Origin: Balanoglossus misakiensis
Lineage: Eukaryota > Hemichordata
Reading direction: 5' to 3'
Length of the DNA stretch: 64,000 bases
NCBI GenBank assembly: GCA_040954595.2
Contig: CM082591.2
Coordinates: 3,286,001-3,350,000 of the forward strand
Below the pieces are notes generated by a model, which worked only from the letters and a program-made list of their open reading frames with translations, was not told the DNA's origin and did no database searches. Made by a program: the position numbers and the translations under genes. Shown here piece by piece: positions 47,400 to 59,300 of this stretch (within the stretch, counting starts at the first letter, position 1; every line of letters starts with the position of its first letter).

Positions 47400-50300
47400 G
47401 TAAAAATAACCAACTTACCTATTTCTTTTGTCTGTGGCTGTTCACCCCTATTTTCCAGTGTAAGAGTCCAATCGTCCACTTCAAACCATTGGGGTGGAAC
47501 CATAGTCTTGAAATAAAGGGGAGACATCTTGCCAGTTTTTGGTGCTGTTGGGTTCCACGTACGGTGCCCTCATCATTCTTTGTAGGCAATCAAAAACTGT
47601 TGGGATAATTACACAAGAAGTTGTTTTATTTTAACTCAAAGTACTGTGGAAATGCAACGAAATTTGCAAAAAGCTGATCCAAGAGGATAGCTTAGTAAAA
47701 GGCTTCAAATGAAAAATTTTCAGACAGTACCCACTCCAACATCGTGCAGTGTTTAATTATAGTTTTCACGACTCTGGCAAATGTGTAGTATAAATAAATC
47801 GTCTATAAAACTTTACATTTAACACAGCTACTAAAATACCACAGTACATGAAATAAATTCAATAAAAAACTCTTCAATTCAGCGACTCAATTTTCTCACA
47901 GAATAGTTCTCTTTCTTTCCTGATGTATTCTTAAAATATTTTTAATCTTCCTCAATTCATTCTGAAATTACCAATTTACGAAGTCCATTTTTACATTTCC
48001 CATATCTGATATTTACTCAGATATTGTTATAACAGTATATAGCAGCACATTTGTTGCTAATCAATTTATCTGGATGCTGTCATAAATCTTAATGTGTCAC
48101 AACAGATCCAGCATTTATGGAAGAATCACATAAACCCAAAACACATAGACAGTTGAGAAATTATTATGGCAAATATTGTGCACAGTGTAAGTATTTACAT
48201 ACTGTAGATTTCCGTGTAGATTTTGACACTTTTCTTTGGAATTCTATAGAAGTACTATCAACATCTAAGGGATAGAACTCTAGAGAGCATTCTATAGAAT
48301 TTCTATAAAATTGTATAGAATTTCTATGGACTTTCATAAATTTCTATGTAGTTTTGGACCCTTTATCTTTTAATTTCTATAGAAGCATCAAAATCAAATT
48401 CTAGACAACATTCTATGAAATATCTATAGAATTTTATAGATTTTCTGAGGACATTTTCTGTAAGGGTGATAATCTTTTTATTTGGATATCCACAGAATAT
48501 CCACATGTCGTTCCTTCGCACGGTGCCACCCTACTCCCACCAAGCCCATGTATGGGCAGACTTTCTCAAGCATTATGAATGGGAGAGAGTCGTGACCATC
48601 ACGAGCAGTGACCAAGACGGCAGAGCGGTGCTCAGTGCTTTCAAACAGCAAGAGGAAGACAGCGATGGTGAAATCAAGGTGAGAGAATGTGGTTCAAACT
48701 TGCATCATTTTGACAAAGTCTTGAATTTAAATCGGCTATAAACCGAACCCTGAGTGAATAGTGTAGAATCAGCCCAGGGTACCATAGATCAGATTTTTGG
48801 AATTGCACGATTTTTCTCGATCTAACTGTCATATTTCTTAAATTTGTCAAATCATATTGCATACATTCCTGTTGCATTGATTTCCCGGAATTCTATCTTT
48901 CAGATCGAGGAATCGCTGGTGTATAAACCCGGAGGAGGGGATAAAAACAACATGACAGAACTTCTCCTGAAAACCAACGAAGTACACTCCAGGGTGTTCC
49001 TGCTGTATGCAAAGTAAGTCCATATAAGGAATTTTTTCAGGTGCCGTCGTGTCTCTGTCTGCGTGTGAGTGGGACTTATCCTCATCTAATCCATCAGTGT
49101 ACAGATTTCTGCCGATATCAGTTGTTGCTAGTTTAATCATGTAAGACCTGATTTCGTTCAAACAAGTATAGATATAAAATTACACCAATTCTGTTTGAAA
49201 AATTTCAAAATTTGAAGGTCGTTTGGATTGGACGTAATGTTTGTACACACGAAATTACACACTTGCGCATAAGACGATCCTCAGCCTTCAAAGAATGGGA
49301 TAAGAACTAAAGAAGTAGCTAGACTGGAATTAGATTCGTTTCTTGAGGGTGCGTGCTTTCCGTACGCAGACGGAGATTATGCAAATCACCCTTCAGCAAC
49401 GAAACGGTCAGTCTGGAAGTTAATGACGAGTTCAGAGTACCGCTATATTACTCGTTCGTACTCAAGTTGATGTTTTCGACGTTTCGCAGCGAGGAGGACG
49501 CCATCGAGGTTTACAAAGCAGCCAGGAAGCTGAACATGACGGACAGTGGTAATGTGTGGCTTGTGACGGAACAAGCAATTACCGGGCAAGCATTAGAAGT
49601 GGCGCCTACAGGTTAGTTTGTAATCATAGCCATTTCCTGCAGCCACAGCAGCGTTACATCATACTCGAAACTTCCAATTTTGTTCAGGCAAACTGCTGAG
49701 AAAATCTCGCTTTAACTCAATCCACTGTCAGTCTGGGCTAGTAAAATTACACATCTCCAGAGATGGGCCAGTATTGTGGCTCATTCGTTACCCATATTGC
49801 TATCAGACATAAGTCATAAGTTAACATATTTAACTACTGCAAGCACAGAGATGATGTTTTCTTTAATTACAAGTTATCCAATCTTACAGTATATAGTAAA
49901 ATCGGTCTATACAGAACTCTATCTAATCTGGAAACCTGTCTATATCAAAGACATTTTTCAGTCCATTTGCATAGAACCTCATGTTAAAGAACACTTTTTC
50001 TCCATCGCTTTGGTGTCAAGTTTAGACAGGTTGACTATACCCTACATGTTCATATTTTCTAGGCATTGTTGGACTACGTCTGGTAAATGGCACAAATGAG
50101 CTTGCTCACATCCAAGACTCCATACATATTATCTACAAAGCGCTGGGGGAGCTTTTTGACAAGGCCAACAGCAACATCACCAGGCCACCAAGCAGTTGCA
50201 GAGGCACTGAGAAATACTGGACGAGTGGACCTCTCTTTTATAAGTAAGTCGTGTGATGATGGTGGCGAATAATAAACGGGTGCCACACCCATTTATTCAG

Positions 50301-53300
50301 CCGCACATTGCAAGAGGATACAACTATCGTGCTATGCACACATGGGTTTTAAAGTCAAAATAGTGTCATTTATCGACTAAGGATAAGTAGAAGATTGAAG
50401 TTTTTTATGAATTAAAAATATGGTAAAAGTCACAGCTATGGGGCTTTAATATGTATATTATCAGTGATCTCATTTTTTCCTTTGCTCTCTCGGAAGGTAT
50501 CTGCTGAACGCATCACTTCAGAGTGGAGAGACGGGCAGAGTGGAGTTTGACAGGAACGGCGACCGGTTGTCCTCCCAGTACGAAATCGTCAACATCGTCA
50601 ACGGAGAAGACTTGGTGGTAGGCACGTGGCCGGGGACCAAGGAGAGACCGGTGAAGATGGAGCGTCCCATTGTGTGGCCGGGGGGAGAGGAGGCCATCCC
50701 AGAGGGCTATCAAATTGCCAAGAGACTGGAGGCAAGTGATGTTGCCATTGATTGTAAATGTTGTAAATAAATTACTATCAAGCAGATTTTTCTTGCAGAA
50801 GAAGTGGATGTAACTTTAAAGAAAAGAAGTTTAAAAAATTGATGTCGTTAAAGGGACTGTGCCTTAGTCTTCTAATGACCATGTGGTGGCACACTTTTTT
50901 GTGTGGACACCCAAGTGAAAATCTTTGATTGACAAGATTGCCACTTTCCATGATAACTACTGGTACAGTCATATTTGACTGTGTACCTTTAAGGTCTGAA
51001 ACTGGTGATTCACCAACAACTCCCAAGAATGCGAAAAGTAATTAACTTTGTCCCGTTAATATCTCATCATTCTCTCTATTTTTAATTATCTCATATTTAG
51101 GTCGTCACAATCAGAAGCCATCCATTTGTGTTTACCGATCCAGTGGGTCCCAATGGTGAATGCCCAGACAGTAATCAAATTAAATGTCAGGGATCGAATC
51201 AAACAGATTCAGGTGAGCTATAGGCTGTCAGTCAGAACCTATTAAAGGGACAGCTCCGTCAAAACTTAAGTAAAGACTAACCTCTTTGTTCAAATGTGAT
51301 TTGCATATAAAACTACCAAAAAGGTAATGTCTGTTTATATTTCCGTTTTGTTTTCTACAGAGCCGATGTATTGCTGCCGTGGATTTTGCATTGATTTGCT
51401 GAACAAGTTGGCCGAAAAATTGAACTTCACGTATCATGTGCACTTGGTAGCTGATGGGCATTATGGAGCACAGGAAACTGTGAGTGTATATTGTATATAC
51501 ACTTACAAGAACATCAAAGTTTGTAGTTAGTAGCAAGAGTTGCTTTAGCCAGTAAGAAAACCTCTGCCTGAAGTGAAGATGACAATTGAGAAATGAAGCT
51601 CGCAATGGAGCCTGAACAACATACAGTTGTAATAAATTTTCACCCTAAACAAATTTAACCAAAATAAGATCAAAATGTGGTTATTTATGGGAACTGAATT
51701 CACGGTTATGAGACATGCCGAGATTGAATTTCTTTGGGTTTGTATGCACAGCTGCTCAGGTGGTAAATGTCACATGTGAATCACATAATGCTTAATGGAA
51801 ACAACGCTTTACAGCCATACTTTTGCATGTCCTCATCAATCACTCCGTTTATTGCGCCTACTTTAGAGCCAACAGCCACATCATTATTATAACATTTTTT
51901 CTCGCAGGTGAATGGGACGAATGAAAAGAGGTGGAATGGCATGGTTGGCGAGTTACTGGACGGGAAAGCTGACCTAATTGTGGCGCCGTTAACGATCAAT
52001 AACGAAAGGGCTCAGTACATAGATTTCTCAAAGCCTTTCAAATATCAAGGCTTGACTATCCTTGTCCGAAAGGTAAGTGGATATATGATTAATGAAGTCG
52101 GCCATTTTGCATGACCTTTGACCTAGCAATATGGCTGCCATTAGATAATAGATGGATCACAACACGTAGATTATATATAATATAGGCAACGATCTAGTAA
52201 CAATGGCTGCTTGTTCTAGACATGATTTCAACACCATGCATCTTGGCAAATTCAACAAGATTTGTTCCTTTTCAGATTAAAATCTGAGCTCTGGTTGGAA
52301 GAGTAGTTACAAATACACTATCATGATTATGTATGTAACGTAGAAATCTGAATCCGAACTAATTGCTGTGCATCTGTTGATCCCAGTTAACTTTTATGAT
52401 CCGTATGAATAATAAAAACCTTTAACTATATCCTTAGCATTCCAGAGTTACTTGTATTTAAGATTCTTATACTATGTGAACATACCTTGTTAGTCATTAT
52501 CCAGTCAAACAAGTCTGTGAAAATTTGAATTAATTTGCATATTATGAAAATACTTTTTGTTGCATATCAACACAAATTGAGCAAAATGTAATCTCTCTTT
52601 TGTGTTTGGGTCAAAAATAATTTGTAAATTTGTTATTTGAAAACTAAAATGTTGGTTAAGAAAGTTTTCTCATTAATATGCAAATTAATGCAATTTTTTT
52701 TAGGCTTGTTGGGCCAGATCATGACATGATTGGTAGATACATAAACTATTGTCCAATCCTTCCCTCTGACAGTGCATCCAAGCAGCTATCCACGCATAAG
52801 ACATAATTTTAATGATACGCAATAACACAGTAGTTTCAGTATAAACAATTGCTCCATCCAGTATGTCACTTTCAGGGAATTTAGAAATAATATATAAAAG
52901 ATAGAATTTTAAATGCAATGTTTTTTGTTTTGTTTTAAAATTGTTGTGTAGTAGATTTTAGATATGTATTGAGGCACACCCCTCTTTTTGCAATCACAGT
53001 AGAATAGACTTGATCTTTTGTATGGCATCGGTGGTTCCATTCTGATAACACGGGGGAGGGAGGGGGGATTTTGATTAAAGTCGACGGCGATGATGATTAA
53101 AGTGATTTGAAATTCAGTGACGCGGAATACGACAGCAAGATATGAGAAACACATCAATGAAGGCAGTTCATCTATTGGGACTTTTCTTCTGCTCTTGTGG
53201 AATTTTCTAAACTCTCCTGCGAAAACTGCTTTTAATGTGCCGGTTTTTTTTTTGCGTTCGCTAAAGTTCATGCTTCCCATCATGCCTACATTTCACTCTC

Positions 53301-56300
53301 TCCCATATTTGCATTTTTGATTTTTTGTGTACTTTTGCTGTTGTTTTTTCGGTTCGTCAGTCTTTTCATGAAAAGTCTGTCTTGAATTGAATTAAATTTG
53401 TATTAAATTGGACGATGAAACCTTTTGGATTTGAACTGTAATACGATAACACTTTAAATTTCAGGGCTTAACCTTCCGTACAAAACAGGTGAGTTCTGTC
53501 ATGTCTTCTAGAGTAATCAATGTGATTTCGTTATAAAGTTTATTTAGCACAGAAGTCAACCTCGCTTTGTCACTGTCAAATAAAATTTACAGAAAATATC
53601 AAATTTTTGTTGATTTGTTTTGTTTGTTTTTTAGCAGCAAGACAATATTACCCTTATCAGCAAAAATTCCCTGGACACTGGAACTGTGATTTGGTTCCTG
53701 TTAATGATATGAGTTACACATTTGAATAAAATTGTTAAAAGAATACATGAATGAATGTTTTTTGACAGGGTGAAAAATTATAACTGATTATGGATTATGA
53801 TTATAAAGCGTGACATATGTTGTCAAGGTAATAATCTCTTGGACTAAAACTGACGCTATTGTTGAACATTTTGAAGTCAGGTTTGGTTTGTAAGTGGAGG
53901 GTTAGATTCTGTGTATTTACATCGAAAACCCACAGTACTTTACTGAAATATTAAAATGGACTTTGTTTATTGAAATATACCTAGTTGTTTATTAAGTGAA
54001 AGTATATTTATAGCCACACGTTTTATACAAATGATTGATCTGCATATTTCACAACAGATGTTTAAATTTAGAATAATAAGTATACAGTAATTGATTGTTT
54101 TTATGCAAAAATAGATGTGACAGTCTATCATTAATGTCAGATACGAAATTGGCAAAAAAATCCTATTAAATTATTTAATGAAAAGGTCATGCATTTATCA
54201 CAGATCCAATCTGATGAAATGATGGATGTTGATATTACATTGTCGATCATGTGCAGGTTAGAATGGACGAGTATAAAATTGAGTTTCAGTGCCTGGTATA
54301 AGTTTCAGACTATTTTGGAATTTAAGCTGAGTTTAAATTATCTCTCAATGTTGTTTTTCTCATCACTAAAACCAAATCACAATTTCCATGTTCTTTTTTC
54401 ATCTGTGCATCTTCAGTTGTCGTCAGTGTTATCATAAACATGCTCTTTTTTTGCAAGGCATTCCTAAAATCTTGCCATCCGCTCTCTTTCGCGCTCTATA
54501 TTTTTTGGATAATCATTAGTTCTTATTTCTAAATCTGATATCTTTCTACTCTATGCTGTTGTGTTTTTTTCAGCTGTAGACTAGGAATTTCCCATAATGC
54601 ATTGTTGGTGTATTTCTTTGTCGTATGCTAATAAGGCATTTTCTGGTTACTACGAGCACCAAATTTTAGAAGGTACTGCCAGTAAATATACGGCTAATTT
54701 TAAAGTAGCTGTGACAGAGACAAAAAATGCCTTCTCTGATAAAGACAGAAATATGTGTACTTCAGGCTACACGTGGAATTTGAAACTTTTTTCGCCTAAT
54801 TAGGCATCATGTCCCCACTGTAGAACCCCAATTTTGCTGTCTGAGCATTTAAGAAAACCTCACTGTCAGAGTCTACTTTTCGAGTCTGTCAAAACAGCAA
54901 TGATTAATATGAAATGATTCAAAACGTGACATCTGTTTGATGTAACTTATATAACATCAATCTCATAGCCAGAATCTAATTTTCTCACGAAATTCAGTTA
55001 TGATGTATATGTTCATTACCGGTGAAACTATTCATTATCAGACTTCCCTAGGGGATCACTGCCTAAACCATTATTATGGTAATTATAAATCGACACCTGC
55101 AGATGGTAGCTTGCGCATTAATAGAATTTTCTTGTATTATGAGATTCCTGAGATATCAGCGAGCTGAAAGCTGAAATCATGATGTCACGCACTCACACAC
55201 ACGCGTGTCGTGTAGCGATAACATCATGAATACAGCTGCCATCTGTTCAACTTATTTTTAATTTTGTTTCATTCAAAATATGCCTGTGTTCACGCCGACG
55301 GATAATATCCTGATATAATTGATTTCTAGGTGCGACCCTCACCCGACTTTATACACATACATGTATTTCTGTAGAACGATGTACTGGTGACTGAATTTGA
55401 CTTGAACGCAGTTGCCAAGAGCAACAGACTGCACTTGACTGATAATTTGTACATTCATGGGGATTTCTTCCTGCTTTGGAGGGTATTACTATCAGTGTTG
55501 GTATTGGGTTCGGACAGAGGAGAAAAATATTGAACAATCGGAAGTTACAGATGGTGGACTTTTTTCACATTTAGTGATGAGGCCCGTTTTGTGTGAACGA
55601 CAGCAGGCCATTTGTCAGTTCTTGATGTGGGCGATTCTTTCAATGGAACAAAAGGCTGAATATGTCAAAATATGGCATCTGAACTGTTTTTGTGAAAACG
55701 TATGGCAGTAATGAGAAACTGGACATCTGATTGTTGACCTAAAATTTCAGAGATGCAATTACCGTGAACAATTCTATTATTCAGTTCTCATTTAATTTTT
55801 TTTTTAATGGTGACATATGGCAGGTATGAGACACTAAATACGTGGTTTTGTCCTCAAATTTCAGAGTTGCTATTACCATGTACAATTGTGTTATTCAGCT
55901 CTCTTTACCTCATCCCACCAAGAAAATAATCACCATGAAATGAGATGAGCCTAATTAATAAAGGAAGAGAATGCACGTAGTTGGGGTTTGCACACACGAT
56001 GGCCAATATTGAATTGTGAGGGCTCCCTCCATATGTTATTGGATTAACCAGATGTCCAATAAGCCCTCATCCATCATACAGTACGGATATTACAGAACTT
56101 AGTGTGCCTAAAACATGACCTAAAACTTAAATGATCAGTCGAGATACATGTACAACAAAAATAATTAACACTCATTATTAAACTGGTTATTTGTGTGCTA
56201 TGGGTTGCAGTGTCTAACAACTCTCTGACAATAATTTGCTGTGGCACATGTACGGTATACCAATGAATTTGTCAAAGGGAGTTAAAGGAAAATTTTTAAC

Positions 56301-59300
56301 CAAACGATATATTCTATACTCAGAGTTCTTGACATTGATCAAATAACATAAATTCTATAAATTTTCAGTTTCACCACAGTGTCATGACTTATATGGCTGA
56401 CATGTTTATTTGAAAACCAGACAGGCCAGTTCTAATTTTGAACAAAAACGATAAAAAAAATGACCATGGATTTGTCAATCGGGTTGACATCTGTCCGTGC
56501 TTTAAGCAAAATTCCACGTTTTAGTGAAAATCACCATCTTTTTCCTCTTTTGTTGCAATCACTAGGAGGACTCTGGCAGCAGTTTGACGTCGTTTCTGCA
56601 ACCGTTCGAAATCGCCCTCTGGCTTCTGGTTGGCCTGTCTGTTCACGTGGTGGCCTTGATTCTGTATCTGCTGGATAGATTCAGTCCCTTCGGTCGCTTC
56701 AAACTGGCCAATGAGAGCGGGGAGGAGGAGGATGCGTTGAATTTGTCGAGTGCTATGTGGTTCTCTTGGGGGGTGCTCTTCAACAGCGGTATCGGAGAAG
56801 GTAAGAAGTTTTTGGACGTTCTCACCGGGATAGTTCAGGATTTTGGAACAGATCAAAGCAAGCCCTTTATAAAAGTTCCGGAAAAGTGAAATCTAGGATC
56901 AGTCATGATTGATTTATTCACCTTTCCGCGGTACTGTTTCAGAGTAGCGACTAACAATCTTTGAGCATTTATGATTGTGTGAGGAAATACTATGATGACA
57001 GCGGTATCGGAGAAGGTAAGGAGTTTTTGGACGAACTCACTGGGATTGTTCAGGAGTTCGGAACAGCTCCAAGCAAGCCCTTTAAAGTTCCGGAAAAGTG
57101 AAATCCAGGATCAGTCATGATTGATTTATTCACCTTTCCGTGGTACTGTTTTAGAGTATTGACTAACATTCTATTTGCATTTGTGATTGTGTGAGGAAAT
57201 ACTCTAATGTCTCAAGATTCAATATTTTCTATCTTTGATTTTTTGTGATACTAAACCAACACACCACACATCATGCAGTATTAAGAAAATTTTATCTGTG
57301 ATCACCAAACCTGGTAAACTCTTTATCAGGGGATTTTTATCACTTTCCCTAACCGATTTGTTTCTTTTCAGGAACTCCGAGAAGTTTTAGCGCCCGTGTC
57401 CTAGGAATGGTGTGGGCTGGCTTTGCCATGATCATGGTGGCCTCGTACACTGCCAACTTGGCAGCCTTCTTAGTATTAGACAGACCTGAAGCCAGTATCA
57501 CAGGCATCAATGACCCTAGAGTAAGTGAGTTATGCACTCAAATCTTCTCTGTTCAGACTGGATAAAATTTGATGTTAAATTGTGTATTCTTTTTACTTTT
57601 CAGCTGCGAAATCCTTCTGATGATTTCGTCTACGCCACAGTGAAGGGCAGCTCGGTGGAGCAGTATTTCCGTCGTCAAGTTGAATTGTCTTCCATGTATA
57701 TGTTTATGCAGCCAAAAAATTACGACAATGCCAGTTCAGCAATCACCGCTCTCAGAAATGGGTAGGTTTTTTAGCCTCAAAGTATCCAGAATTTTTCCCC
57801 TCTGCTGTCTGGATATCACATTGTGAATATTTAAAGGTACACTGCACATGCATATTTAACCACAGTTACCATGGGAAGTTGAGGTGTAGCCAATCACAGG
57901 TTTTCAGTGGTTGGCCACGCTAAATCATATGCACCTCTAAATGGCCAATCAAAGACTTATACACAACCTTTTTGAACAATATATGGGCATATTTAAATTG
58001 GAGGTGAATGTAAATCCTTTAATTTATGGCATATTGTTGGCAGTGAGAGGATGGCTTGGAATTTTTTTCAAGATCACGAAGATTTCGTTTCTGGCTTTGA
58101 AATTTCAGCCATCTTGATGCGTTTATCTGGGACTCGGCCGTCCTGGATTACGAAGCGGCCAGAGACTGCAACCTGGTCACTGTCGGAGAGTTGTTCAGTC
58201 GGTCCGGCTTTGGCATCGGCGCCAAGAAAGGCAGTCCGCTGGCCCAGAAGATCTCCCTCAACATTCTTCACTTCCATGAGAGCGGAATCATGGAGAGTCT
58301 GGATTCCCAGTGGATCACATTCCAGCATTGTGATGTGAAGGATAACCAGCCGGCAACACTTGGTTTGAAAAACATGGCGGGTAGGTTTAAAGCTCCGGAA
58401 GTCGAATGTCAAAATTATTTCCGTAATTTTGTTTTAAAACTGTGATGTTATAATAATTGTATCTAGGAAGAGATGAGCTTATTACTTCATATAGAAGAAA
58501 TGCATAGGTTTATAATTTGAATGTTGAGGTACAATTTTGGGGTGTACCCCAAAATATGGCCACCGTACATTTTCACACAGTGGACTATCTAACTTTGATT
58601 CTGTGTCCTAGCAGGACCTGCAGCATTAAAGATTGACATTCTACTGAGCTTCAATGTGATGTTATTTGCAGGTGTGTTCATCCTGGTTGCCGGCGGTATC
58701 TTTGCCGGGATCTTCCTCGTCTATATTGAAATCTTTTACAAGAGACATCAAGACATGAAAGAGAAGCAGATCAAACTGGCCAAAGCTGCTGCAGAGAAGT
58801 GGAGGGGAAATGTTGAAGTGAGTAAAAAAAGAGAGTCCAAAAATACTGTGTACTCTTGCAATGGGCGGCTGAGTAAATAATAGGTGTGGCACCCATTTAT
58901 TATTTAACTTGTCCACATTTAAATGTACAGCCATATTCAGAGGTTGATAATTATGTTTTTGTATATTCATTAGTTAGCTCATTTGAATGGGCCATTCCCT
59001 TCCCTTCCCTTCCCTATGTTCGAAAGTAAATCATGAAAATAATGCAAAAAAATGGCAGCTATTGGCCCTTTAACCTTTGTATGTGCTACTTAACAATGAC
59101 GTGCCGTTTTTGTGTGTGATGTTTTTTGCAGAAACGGAGGACACTGAGACAGCAACAGAAGAAGAGTGAAGGCAAAGAGAAAAAGAACGGGAATGCGGAG
59201 AGCCCTCTGCAGTCGCCGCAATCCTTGAACGGCACAGATCTGGAAAATCAGCCGGTACCATCACTTCTCACGCTCCACACCCGGATCAAAGGAATGCGGC

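Noticed and set aside
47400-47516. Read-through of GRIN1 exon 1 giving a truncated amino-terminal fragment
   Set aside because: The extension is intron containing a diverged dispersed repeat; the normal donor at 47400 is good and phase-compatible.
46913-47608. 231-aa plus-strand frame overlapping GRIN1 exon 1
   Set aside because: Shadow of the GC-rich GRIN1 exon in another frame; it reads straight through the splice donor into intron and repeat.
57001-57018. Second copy of the exon 10 end as a real exon
   Set aside because: It has no acceptor of its own, only the donor half was duplicated, and direct joining of 56800 to 57372 preserves GIGEGTPRSF.
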